A stretch of 64,000 bases of DNA from Duganella sp. CF517 (GTDB taxonomy: Bacteria > Pseudomonadota > Gammaproteobacteria > Burkholderiales > Burkholderiaceae_D), in the NCBI RefSeq assembly GCF_900110275.1, contig NZ_FODC01000002.1:620001-684000 (forward strand). Direction: 5' to 3'. The position numbers and the translations under genes are program-made. Of the stretch, positions 10,701 through 18,160 are shown piece by piece. Below the pieces are notes generated by a model that saw only the letters and a program-made list of their open reading frames with translations, was not told the DNA's origin and made no database searches. Numbering within the stretch: the stretch's first letter is position 1; the number at the start of each line of letters is the position of its first letter.

Positions 10701-11226
10701 GCTCCTTGTCGGTCTGCGACACGCGCGGATCGGCACGGGCATAGTCTTGCAGGTTGCGGTTGATCGAACCCTGGATCGCCAGTTCGGTGGCGCTGATGCT
10801 GGTGCCGGCGCCCATGTTGGTTTTGTTGAAGCGCTCCGAGCGGCCACCGGCGGTGCCGGCGATGGTCACGGTTTGCATCGAGCCGCCCAGGGTCGCGTCG
10901 ACCGTGGCGGTTTCCGCCAGTTGCGTGAAGACGCCTTCGCGTTTTTCCACAACGCCGTCTTTGGTGATCGTGATCGTGTACGGACCGCCGGTACGCAGAC
11001 CGCGCTGGACGTAACGGCCCTCGGCGTCGGTCACGATGTTGGTCACGGTACCGGATTCGGTATGGACGATGGTAACGGTCGCGCCCGCTGCTGGCTTGCC
11101 GTCGGCCACCGAGATGCGGCCGCCGATGGCCGACGTCGTGTTCTGTGCAAAGGCCGGTGCCGCCGCGAGCGCGATAGACAGGCTGAGCGCTATTTGCGTC
11201 AGCTTGAGCCGTTTATGATTGATCAT
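7783..11226 (-). CDS. Oar-like TonB-dependent outer-membrane receptor with carboxypeptidase-regulatory-like domain
   Basis: I start this 1147-residue protein at 11226 (MINHKRLKLTQ), because that begins a clear signal peptide ending at AFA-QN. An open frame extends 90 codons further upstream but has no signal-like content. After the signal comes a beta-sandwich domain (GGRISVADGKPAAGATVTIV), then a TonB plug ('NSRYNSLTIDGVAVNDTFG', 'GGNINAVTKSGTN') and a very large beta-barrel ending in a terminal Phe (ATVKYEF). This resembles the Oar subgroup, whose substrates are mostly unknown. It lies between the nucleotidase operon and adenosine deaminase, so import of nucleic-acid breakdown products is possible, but nothing in the sequence proves it. 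Confidence 0.9.
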   Translation of the reverse strand: MINHKRLKLTQIALSLSIALAAAPAFAQNTTSAIGGRISVADGKPAAGATVTIVHTESGTVTNIVTDAEGRYVQRGLRTGGPYTITITKDGVVEKREGVFTQLAETATVDATLGGSMQTVTIAGTAGGRSERFNKTNMGAGTSISATELAIQGSINRNLQDYARADPRVSQTDKERGEMSVAGQNSRYNSLTIDGVAVNDTFGLESNGSPTAKQPISIEAIQSVQVNVANYDVTQKGYTGGNINAVTKSGTNTVKGSVYYVFRNDSMAGDRYNASTDTYSKPAPFKETTKGATVGLPLIQDKLFLFAAYEKLESTRNAPSFGPLGSSLTNVGITPAAIASATDIAKNTYGINIGDSSMSAGSQLTVDDSLVKVDWNINDNHRAMFRYSKTKQAEPQFTGMSATGLSLNSEWFSQEKVIETLVGQWTADWSPTFSTEVKVSSRDYDSTPSLNSALPLMNLSFTGANPAGTPSTVSTAARTLSFGTDNSRHRNILGTKTKDAYAGANWSLGDHEVKFGSDYSKNDVYNAFLQNIWGNYTFSCVQNWNYAFLGGGTLTDCGNNANMQAAVLENFRIGRPSSYTLQTPNNGFSLDSAVSSFSMKNYGLFLQDTWSVTPQLTVSYGVRLDATRMNDRPLLNTRVAQAAVAASGATDNRQTGGFGLDNTVTFDGQNVWQPRAGFNYSFDTVRKMQIRGGAGLFQGAAATVWLSNPFSNPGVATSSISCSASTRACPNVGGTFTPDITKQPTTLSGGTSTAQLNVDALAPGLKQPSVWKSNIAFDTELPWYGLVLGLEYMNTKVKDGIYYRNLNLGAATRIGTDGRELYYSDAAYDTRCWSSTGTLTTTGATCGATSARAAARTKSGSNIGFNNVLVATATDKGGSNLATASLSRPMTNGFGWSLSYTYTDAKEVSGLTSSTSSSNYSGRSVFNPNEEVNANSSYLVKDRINALVNFQKRFFGSYKTTFGMFYEGRTGKPYSWTINNDLNGDGLGGNDLMYIPSAPGSGQVVFLGDTATNKTNENKFWSIVNANGVLRNAKGRVVDRNSDFSPWTNTFDLRIAQEIPGLFKGNKASFTLDLFNFGNLLNKKWGRINEVGFQAAGAQARSFVDFAGLDAAGRYIYKVRDNVESLDVRQNKGESQWAIQATVKYEF

Positions 11227-11843
11227 TGTATAACCCCAAAAAAGACTAATAGTTATGTGGAAATCCCGCTGATGGCGGCACTCCGCTTTACGTTTGCTGC
11301 AACTGGTCGAGCCGCCCAAATCCCGGCGTGCCAACGGCAGCGGGTGAGTGTAACGGCTTAATATGTCAGGGCTGTGACGTCGGTAGGTGACGCATCGCCT
11401 GGTTTGCCACTTATCTACTGAACTGTGAGAAAGCAATAATCTTGCTTTTTTTGGATCATCCGCGCCAACTATGCAGGATCGAAAAAAGCATGACAAATAC
11501 GATTTATTTTACGAATTCAGATGAAAAATATATAAATAAGGCTAGATTCACATGCGAGTGCAACTACGACGTGGAATAAGCCGGAATTATAAATCAGCCA
11601 TTCTCACGTGAAATCTTTTCATTGGTATTACTGCAAAAAGCAACACCACTGCCCGCGCATATGTCGTATCGCGGCCACAAGCGTTAAAAAACGGGGGCCG
11701 CGCATGCCACAGAGAGGAATTTATGACAACAGTCGAATGCTGCTGTGCGGCAGAATATTTTGTAACAAACCGCAGGTCGATGTGGATCGGACACCACACC
11801 GCCCTGCTGTTGAGCCAGCTTGCCGCTGGCGACGCTTGTACGC
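11227..11843. other. 617-bp AT-rich intergenic region upstream of the TonB receptor
   Basis: The stretch lies between adenosine deaminase and the receptor, both leftward, and is markedly richer in A+T than its surroundings, especially about 11440-11640. It should carry the receptor promoter and a long leader. A 7-bp hairpin followed by T residues on the plus strand (11430-11452) is visible. Short open frames here lack good ribosome sites or recognisable protein features, so I call no gene. Confidence 0.5.
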
Positions 11844-13319
11844 CTAGCGCGCCGCCTTGCTTTGCGACGCAGCAATTTCCGCTTCAAATTTGCTGAACTT
11901 GCCGTCCAAGCCCTTCAACAGCCGCTGTTTGTCGGCGTCGGCGAGGAAGGAATACCGGATGCTGTCGTACGACAGTTTTTTAACTTCCGCATATGTCGGC
12001 TGATAACGGGCCGCGTACAACACGAATTCGCCGGACAGGTTATTGCGCGACACGCCGGCGTCGTCGGTCGACAGCACGAACGGCACGCCATATTGCCGGT
12101 ACAGGGTGACCGGATGCGCGGCGCCCTTCACACCCAAAATAAAGTCGTTACTACTGAGGTTGACCTCGACCGGAATCTGTCGATCACGCATTTTTTTCAT
12201 GATCTGCAGCGGATTGGTCTCGTGGGCGATGTCCATGCCGTGGCCGATGCGGCTGGCGCCGGCGACGTCGATGGCGTCGCGGATGTGGAAGGTCAGGCCT
12301 TCCGGCGGCACCATGCCCAGCGACAGCTCGCCGGCGTGCAGCGCCAGTTTCACCTTCGGATACTTCGTCTTCAGGAATTTAAACATCTGCATGTGCATCG
12401 CATAGTCGCGCATCGACACGTGGACGCTCTCCTGGCCGACGATGTTGACGCCGACGATCATCGGGCTGGAGGACGCCAGCTTAAAGCTCGACACCATCTG
12501 CGAGAACACCTGCGACGGCGACAGGAAGCGCAGCGCGAACGGCTGGTAGCGCATCGTGAAGTCGGCGTCGTCGATGCCGGCGCCGGAGGTCTTGACGTTG
12601 TCCAGGTAGGCGGCGATCCAGCCCTGGTAGGCCTTGTCGTCCTGCAGTTTGGCGCTGAAGGCGGCCAGGTCGGCGTCGGTCACGCCGCCGGCGAGGGCTT
12701 TGTCGTCGAAGGCCTTGTCCTGCGCGATCGGCGCGATCTCGTAGATGGTCTCGATGTAGCTCAGGTTTTCCTGGATCGCGCGCTGCTTGAGCGTCTTCAG
12801 GCCTTCGGCCGCGTTGGTCGACGCGACCGGCGTGAAGTAGCCGAAGGTATCGAAGAACTGGCGGTCCGGCGGCGATTGGATCGCGCTATGGTTGTAAAAG
12901 TCCTTGTCCGACCATTTTTGCAGCAGGTTGGCCAGTACCGTGTTGTCCTGCAAAATATCCTGGCCGGACAGGCACGCGCGCTCGGCCAGCGGCTTGGCGC
13001 GCTCGCTGGCGACGGTCTCCTTGGTCTTGTCGATCATGAAGCTGGTCTTGTTGACGCAGTAGCCCTCCTTGTCCACCCACTCCAGATACTGCTCGGCGTA
13101 GATCGCGCCGGAATAATGGTGGTGCAGATCGCCGCCCTTGGGCATCATCGTAAAGAACATCGTCAGCTCGGCCAGTTTCGGCTCCTTGCCCGAAACCAGC
13201 GAGGCGAAGTGGCGCTTGACGATGTCCTCGTTGCTGGCCGCGTGCGCGCCTTGCGGCATGGCGCAGAACACGGCGGCGGCGAGGGCGACGGCCTTCAGGC
13301 TGGCGATATTTTTTTGCAT
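11844..13319 (-). CDS. Exported adenosine deaminase-family protein
   Basis: This 491-residue protein converts (deoxy)adenosine to (deoxy)inosine if it acts like its family. Visible metal and catalytic motifs are 'GDLHHHYSGAIYAE' (about residues 63-76), 'LHAGE', 'IGHGMDIAHETNP' and 'STDDAGVSRNNLSGEF'. Classical bacterial Add is cytosolic and about 330 residues long. This one is much longer and has a signal peptide (residues 1-27, ending GAHA), so it should act in the periplasm or outside, as the secreted ADA2/ADGF group does. It is the last gene of the leftward purine operon, 41 bp after guanine deaminase. Confidence 0.87.
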   Translation of the reverse strand: MQKNIASLKAVALAAAVFCAMPQGAHAASNEDIVKRHFASLVSGKEPKLAELTMFFTMMPKGGDLHHHYSGAIYAEQYLEWVDKEGYCVNKTSFMIDKTKETVASERAKPLAERACLSGQDILQDNTVLANLLQKWSDKDFYNHSAIQSPPDRQFFDTFGYFTPVASTNAAEGLKTLKQRAIQENLSYIETIYEIAPIAQDKAFDDKALAGGVTDADLAAFSAKLQDDKAYQGWIAAYLDNVKTSGAGIDDADFTMRYQPFALRFLSPSQVFSQMVSSFKLASSSPMIVGVNIVGQESVHVSMRDYAMHMQMFKFLKTKYPKVKLALHAGELSLGMVPPEGLTFHIRDAIDVAGASRIGHGMDIAHETNPLQIMKKMRDRQIPVEVNLSSNDFILGVKGAAHPVTLYRQYGVPFVLSTDDAGVSRNNLSGEFVLYAARYQPTYAEVKKLSYDSIRYSFLADADKQRLLKGLDGKFSKFEAEIAASQSKAAR

Positions 13320-13360
13320 GTGGCTTCCAATGTGAATTTAGTCCGTTCTTATCCCGACCT

Positions 13361-14671
13361 TCAAGTCGAGGCGCGGGCGTGCACCTTGCGGCCGGCGGAA
13401 TACGTCGCCGCGATGGCGCGGTCGTCGCCCAGCAGCGCCAGGGCGAACAGCAGCTCCTCCAGGCTTTCGATCCGGTCGGTGCGCCGCCGCAGCAGCGGCG
13501 TGGCCTGCGGGTCGACGACGATGAAGTCGGCCTCCGCGCCGGCGCTGAAATTGCCGATCGTGCCTTCGAGCTGCATGCTGCGCGCCGCGCCCAGCGTGGC
13601 CAGGTAGAACATCCGCAAAGCCGGCAGATAACTGCCGCCCAAGCGCGCTACTTTATAGGCTTCATTCATGGTTTGCAACATCGAGAACGAGGTGCCGCCG
13701 CCGACGTCCGTCGCCAGCGACAGCGGCACGCCGGCCTGGTCGGCGCGCTCGAAGTCGAACAGGCCGCTGCCGAGGAACAGGTTGGAGGTCGGGCAGATGG
13801 CGGCGGCGGAACTGGTTTCGGCCATGCGCTCGCGGTCGCGCGCATCGAGCCAGATGCAGTGGCCGTACATCGCGCGCGGGCGCATCATGCCGTAGCTGTC
13901 GTAGACGTCGATGTAGCTGCGCGACTTGGGGAACAGTTCGCGCACCCACGCGCATTCGGCTTCGTTCTCCGACACGTGGGTCTGGATGAAGGTGTCCGGG
14001 TAGGCCCGCGCCAGTTCGCCGGCCAGGTGCAGCTGCTCCTCGGTGGAGGTGGGCGCGAAGCGCGGCGTGATCGCGTACAGCGAGCGGCCGTGGTTGTGCC
14101 AGCGCCGGATCAGCGCCTCGGTGTCGCGGGCGCTCGATTCGGCCGTGTCGCGCAGGTAGTCGGGGCAGTTCCGGTCCATCATCACCTTGCCGGCGACCAT
14201 GCGCAGGCCGCGCTGTTCGCTGGCGGTGAAGAAGGCGTCCACCGATTGCGGGTGCACGCTGCAATAGACCATGGCGGTGGTGGTGCCGCAGCGCAGCAGC
14301 TCGTCGAGGAAGAAGTCGGCCACGCCGGCGGCGTGCGCCGGGTCGCCGAATTTGCTCTCGACCGGGAAGGTGTAGGTCTCCAGCCAGGGCAGCAGGCCCT
14401 CGGCCGGCGAGGCGATCATGTCGGTTTGCGGATAGTGGACGTGGGTGTCGATAAAGCCGGGCATCAGCAGCTTTCCGCTGTAGTCGTGCACTTCGGTTCC
14501 CGGCGGCAGGGTCGCGTGCAGCGTGGCGTAGTCGCCGGCCGCCTGGACTTTGCCGTCGGCGACGATCAGCAAGCCGTCCTCGTACCAGTCGTGCGACTGG
14601 TCGCTGAAGGCCGGGTCGGCGAGGAAGTGGAGCAAGCTACCCCGGTAGGCTTGCAGGTCTTGGTTCGACAT
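13361..14671 (-). CDS. guaD: Guanine deaminase
   Basis: The protein has 436 residues from the ATG at 14671 (MSNQDLQ), which has a GAGAG site just upstream; an in-frame TTG lies four codons earlier. It is an amidohydrolase with the GuaD pattern: 'MPGFIDTHVHYPQTDMI' (metal-binding HxH), 'QTHVSENEAECAW', 'MYGHCIWLD' and 'SLATDVGGGTSFSML'. The cytosolic enzyme hydrolyses guanine to xanthine and ammonia, feeding the xanthine dehydrogenase encoded just upstream. It is separated from xdhC by a REP-like inverted repeat. Confidence 0.95.
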   Translation of the reverse strand: MSNQDLQAYRGSLLHFLADPAFSDQSHDWYEDGLLIVADGKVQAAGDYATLHATLPPGTEVHDYSGKLLMPGFIDTHVHYPQTDMIASPAEGLLPWLETYTFPVESKFGDPAHAAGVADFFLDELLRCGTTTAMVYCSVHPQSVDAFFTASEQRGLRMVAGKVMMDRNCPDYLRDTAESSARDTEALIRRWHNHGRSLYAITPRFAPTSTEEQLHLAGELARAYPDTFIQTHVSENEAECAWVRELFPKSRSYIDVYDSYGMMRPRAMYGHCIWLDARDRERMAETSSAAAICPTSNLFLGSGLFDFERADQAGVPLSLATDVGGGTSFSMLQTMNEAYKVARLGGSYLPALRMFYLATLGAARSMQLEGTIGNFSAGAEADFIVVDPQATPLLRRRTDRIESLEELLFALALLGDDRAIAATYSAGRKVHARAST

Positions 14672-14703
14672 AGGTTCTCTCAAAAATTTCGTGGTTCCAC
14701 GTA

Positions 14704-14789
14704 GGGCGGATTAGGCGGAACGCCGTAATCGGCCGTCGATTGGGCGTCGGCGGCGCCGGCATGGCCGATTACGCTGCGCTAATCCGCCC
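14704..14789. repeat. REP-like imperfect inverted repeat
   Basis: Two arms of about 30 bases, 14704-14734 and 14763-14789, pair around a GC-rich centre. The outer ends are GGGCGGATTAG and CTAATCCGCCC, and the inner ends are CGTAATCGGCC and GGCCGATTACG. This looks like the GTAGGGCGGATTAG-type extragenic repeats scattered through many proteobacterial genomes. It lies between xdhC and guaD and contains the last codons and the stop of xdhC. A related single arm may occur at 34039-34054. Confidence 0.75.
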
Positions 14790-15785
14790 CGCGCGATCCT
14801 GATTCAACGCGACGCTCTGCTGCGCTTCCCACACGATCAGCAACTGGGCGCAGACGGAGGCCGCGATCGCGGCGGGCAGCTTGTTCGTGATGCCGGCCAG
14901 GCCGATCGGACAAACCATGGCGTCGATGCGGTCCCGCGGCAGGCCGCGCGCGGCCATCCTGCGTTCGAACTGCACCCGCTTGGTCTTGGAGCCGATCAGG
15001 CCAAACCAACCGACGTCGGGGCGCGCCAAAATCGCTTCGCTCAACCGCTGATCGAGCTCGTGGCTGTGGGTCATCACCAGGTAACTGGCGTCGGCCGGCG
15101 CGCCGGCGACCAGCGCCTCCGGCGTATCGGTCGCTTCGATCGTCACGTTGGCTGGTATCGTCGACGGGAACATATCCTCCCGCTCGTCGATCCAGGTTAC
15201 GGTGCACGGCAGCTCGCCCAGCATGCGGACGATGGCCGCGCCGACATGGCCCGCGCCGAACAATAGCAGATGCGCGCGCGGCGCCAGGCACGGGTCGGCG
15301 AGCCAGCGACGCCCGGCAGCGTCTTTCAATACATGCGTGCCGCGCGTGCGGTCGACCAGTGGCGCGCGCTCGCCCTGCCCCGCCACCGTCCTGCCATCGG
15401 CATCCAGCAGCAGCGCGGCGGACGGACCGTCGATGGCGCTCAGGCGCCAGCTCTCTTCGCGACGGCGACTTCTTAAACTCTCCAGCACCGCGCGCAGCGA
15501 AGCATCGACCAACTCGAACGCCAGGTGCACCACGCCGCCGCAGCACTGGCCCAAGGTCGGGCCGAGCGCATAGCGCTCCAGCCGCGCCGCAACCCCGCCG
15601 TCCAGCATCCGGCGCGCCACCTCGACCGCGCACATTTCCAGATGCCCGCCGCCGATGGTGTCGACCTGGCCTTGCGCCGTCACCAACATCTTGGCGCCCG
15701 GCTCGCGCGGACCGGAACCTTCGACGATGGCCACCGTCACCAGCACCGCCGGTTGCGTGATCCGCGCTGTCAGCCACTCGTTCAC
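14769..15785 (-). CDS. xdhC: XdhC, molybdenum-cofactor insertion factor for xanthine dehydrogenase
   Basis: The protein has 338 residues. The first codon is GTG, immediately after the xdhB stop (TAA then GTG), so it is translationally coupled. Visible features are the XdhC N-terminal motif 'GSGPREPGAKMLV', 'TIGGGHLEMCAVE', a central 'GPTLGQCCGGVVHL', and a C-terminal Rossmann-like domain (LLLFGAGHVGAAI; 'GLIGSKTKRVQFERRM'). XdhC binds sulfurated Moco and loads it into XdhB. Its last residues (GRISAA) and stop codon are encoded by the REP-like repeat, so the C-terminus may have been altered by that element. Confidence 0.95.
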   Translation of the reverse strand: MNEWLTARITQPAVLVTVAIVEGSGPREPGAKMLVTAQGQVDTIGGGHLEMCAVEVARRMLDGGVAARLERYALGPTLGQCCGGVVHLAFELVDASLRAVLESLRSRRREESWRLSAIDGPSAALLLDADGRTVAGQGERAPLVDRTRGTHVLKDAAGRRWLADPCLAPRAHLLLFGAGHVGAAIVRMLGELPCTVTWIDEREDMFPSTIPANVTIEATDTPEALVAGAPADASYLVMTHSHELDQRLSEAILARPDVGWFGLIGSKTKRVQFERRMAARGLPRDRIDAMVCPIGLAGITNKLPAAIAASVCAQLLIVWEAQQSVALNQDRAGRISAA

Positions 15786-18149
15786 TTAAGCCGCCATTTC
15801 CACTGCGGATACCGCGCGCAGTATCTCTTCGCTGGTCGCCGGCGCGTTCAGCGGCGGATTGACGCGATGGCCGCCGACGCTGGAAATCGCATCGCGGATC
15901 GCGAAGAACACCGAGAACGGCAGCAGCAGCGGCGGTTCGCCCACCGCCTTGGAGCGGTGGATGCTGTCCTCGACGTTGCCGTTGTCATACAGCGTGACGC
16001 GGAAGTCCTCGGGGCAGTCGGACACGCCGGGAATCTTGTAGGTCGACGGCGCGTGCGTCATCAGCTTGCCGGCCGGGTTCCACCACAGCTGCTCGGTGGT
16101 CAGCCAGCCCATGCCCTGGATGAAAGCGCCCTCCACCTGGCCGATATCGATGGCCGGATTGAGCGAGCGGCCGGCGTCGTACAACGCATCCGCGCGCAGC
16201 AGCTTCCACTCGCCGGTCAAGGTGTCGACCACCACCTCGGACACGGCGGCGCCGTAGGCATAATACGAGAACGGATGGCCGTTCATCGTCTTCGGGTCCC
16301 AGTGCAGGCCGGGCGTGGCGTAGAAACCGTCGGACCACAGCTGCACCCGCGCCAGATACGCCTTCTGCACCAGCTCCGGAAACGGTACGACGTGACCGTT
16401 CACGTGCACGGCGTTGTCGAAGAACCGCACCGGCTGGCCGTCCTCGTCGCCATACAGTTTGACCGCGTAGGCGGCCAAGCGCTCGCGGATCTGGCGCGCG
16501 GCGTCCTGCGCCGCCTTGCCGTTCAAATCCGCGCCGGTCGATGCCGCCGTCGCCGAGGTGTTCGACACCTTGCTGGTATCGGTCGCCGTCGCGCGCACGT
16601 GCTCCATGTCCACGCCCAGTTCATGCGCCACCACCTGCATCACCTTGGTGTTGATGCCTTGCCCCATCTCCGTGCCGCCATGGTTGACCAGTACCGAGCC
16701 GTCCACATACACGTGCACCAGCGCGCCGGCCTGGTTCAGGTGGGTGACGTTGAAGGCGATGCCGAATTTGAGCGGCGTCAGCGCCAGCCCTTTCTTCAGC
16801 ACCGGGCTGTTCGCGTTGTAAGCGTCGATGGCCTTGCGGCGCGCGCGGTATTCGCTGGTTTGCTCCAGCTCCGCCGTCAGCGCCTCGATCACGTTGTCGA
16901 CGATCTCCTGGCCGTAAGGCGTGACATTGCGCTCGGTCTTGCCATAGAAATTCAGGCGGCGGATGTCGAGCGCGTCGCGGCCAAGGTTGCGGGCGATTTC
17001 ATCGATCACGTATTCGATGGCGATGGCGCCCTGCGGGCCGCCGAAGCCACGGAAGGCGGTGTTCGATTGCGTGTTGGTCTTGCCGCAGGCGGCGCGGATG
17101 TCGACGTCCGACAAATAATAGGTATTGTCGAAGTGGCAGACGGCACGCGTGGCCACGGGCCCCGACAAGTCGGCCGAATAGCCGGCGCGCAGGGTCATGT
17201 CGACCTTCGCTGCGAGGATCTTGCCGTTGTCGTCGTAGCCGACTTCGTATTCGTAGAAGAAGCAATGGCGCTTGCCGGTGACGAGCATGTCGTCGTCGCG
17301 GTCGGCGCGCAGCTTGACCGGCCGGCGCAGCTTGGCGGCGGCGATGCCGGCGGCGGCGGCCCACAACGCCGATTGCGACTCCTTGCCGCCGAAACCACCG
17401 CCCATGCGGCGGCACTCGACCTGCACCTTGTGCGAATGCACGCCGATCGCATGGGCGACCACGTGCTGCATCTCGCTCGGATGCTGGGTCGAGCACTGCA
17501 CCAGCATGCCGTTGTCCTCCTTCGGGATCGCGTAGGCGATCTGGCCCTCCAGGTAGAACTGCTCCTGGCCGCCGACGAACAACTGGCCCTTGACCACGCG
17601 CGGCGCCGTGTCGAAGGCGGCCTGGAATTCCCCGCGCTTGAGCCGCATCGGCGGCAGCACATACGATTGCGCGGACTTGGCTTCCTGCGGCGTGAAGATC
17701 GCCGGCAGCTCGTCGTAATCGACGACGGCGCGGCGCGCGGCGCGGCGGGCGTTGTCGTGCGTGTCGGCGACGACGATGAAGATCGGCTGGCCGACGTACA
17801 TCACCTCCTCCACGCAGAAAATCGGATCATCGTGGATGATCGGCCCGCAGTCGTTGGTGCCGACGATGTCGCCGGCGGTGTAGACCGCCACCACGCCGGC
17901 CGAAGCGCGCACCGGCGCCAGGTCGATCGCGGTGATGCGCGCGTGCGCCTTCGACGACAGGCCCAGCGCCGCGTGCAAGGTGCCTTGCAGCTCGGGGATG
18001 TCGTCGGTGTACGTGGCCTGGCCGAGCACGTGCAGCTCGGCCGATTCATGCGGACGGGCGACGCCGACGGCTTTCCACGCCTCGGCGGCGGCGGCCTTGG
18101 CGGCGTCCAACGCGGTGGTCGCAAGTTCGGGAGCGGCTGGATGGTTCAT
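15786..18149 (-). CDS. xdhB: Xanthine dehydrogenase, molybdopterin-binding subunit
   Basis: The 787-residue catalytic subunit carries the usual motifs: 'VLGQATYTDDIPELQG' at the start, 'RRMGGGFGGKESQ' and 'AFRGFGGPQGA' for the cofactor pocket, 'GGTEMGQGINTK', and 'KAVGEPPLLLPFSVFFA', which contains the catalytic Glu of the VGEPP motif. It oxidises hypoxanthine to xanthine and xanthine to urate. A strong AAAGGAG site precedes the ATG. The gene lies 11 bp after xdhA and abuts xdhC, a classical xdhABC order. Confidence 0.97.
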   Translation of the reverse strand: MNHPAAPELATTALDAAKAAAAEAWKAVGVARPHESAELHVLGQATYTDDIPELQGTLHAALGLSSKAHARITAIDLAPVRASAGVVAVYTAGDIVGTNDCGPIIHDDPIFCVEEVMYVGQPIFIVVADTHDNARRAARRAVVDYDELPAIFTPQEAKSAQSYVLPPMRLKRGEFQAAFDTAPRVVKGQLFVGGQEQFYLEGQIAYAIPKEDNGMLVQCSTQHPSEMQHVVAHAIGVHSHKVQVECRRMGGGFGGKESQSALWAAAAGIAAAKLRRPVKLRADRDDDMLVTGKRHCFFYEYEVGYDDNGKILAAKVDMTLRAGYSADLSGPVATRAVCHFDNTYYLSDVDIRAACGKTNTQSNTAFRGFGGPQGAIAIEYVIDEIARNLGRDALDIRRLNFYGKTERNVTPYGQEIVDNVIEALTAELEQTSEYRARRKAIDAYNANSPVLKKGLALTPLKFGIAFNVTHLNQAGALVHVYVDGSVLVNHGGTEMGQGINTKVMQVVAHELGVDMEHVRATATDTSKVSNTSATAASTGADLNGKAAQDAARQIRERLAAYAVKLYGDEDGQPVRFFDNAVHVNGHVVPFPELVQKAYLARVQLWSDGFYATPGLHWDPKTMNGHPFSYYAYGAAVSEVVVDTLTGEWKLLRADALYDAGRSLNPAIDIGQVEGAFIQGMGWLTTEQLWWNPAGKLMTHAPSTYKIPGVSDCPEDFRVTLYDNGNVEDSIHRSKAVGEPPLLLPFSVFFAIRDAISSVGGHRVNPPLNAPATSEEILRAVSAVEMAA

Positions 18150-18160
18150 GATGGCTCCTT

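Noticed and set aside
7759-11361. 1200-codon plus-strand open frame opposite the TonB receptor
   Set aside because: It has low-complexity Arg/Gly/Val/Gln composition typical of GC-rich shadow frames, while the opposite strand encodes a receptor with signal peptide, plug and barrel.
11430-11452. Hairpin with T-run on the plus strand
   Set aside because: The stem is short and AT-rich, and no plus-strand gene ends nearby, so I do not call it a terminator.
11587-11799. 70-codon minus-strand open frame in the receptor leader
   Set aside because: It has no ribosome site, signal or recognisable motif, and lies in AT-rich non-coding sequence.
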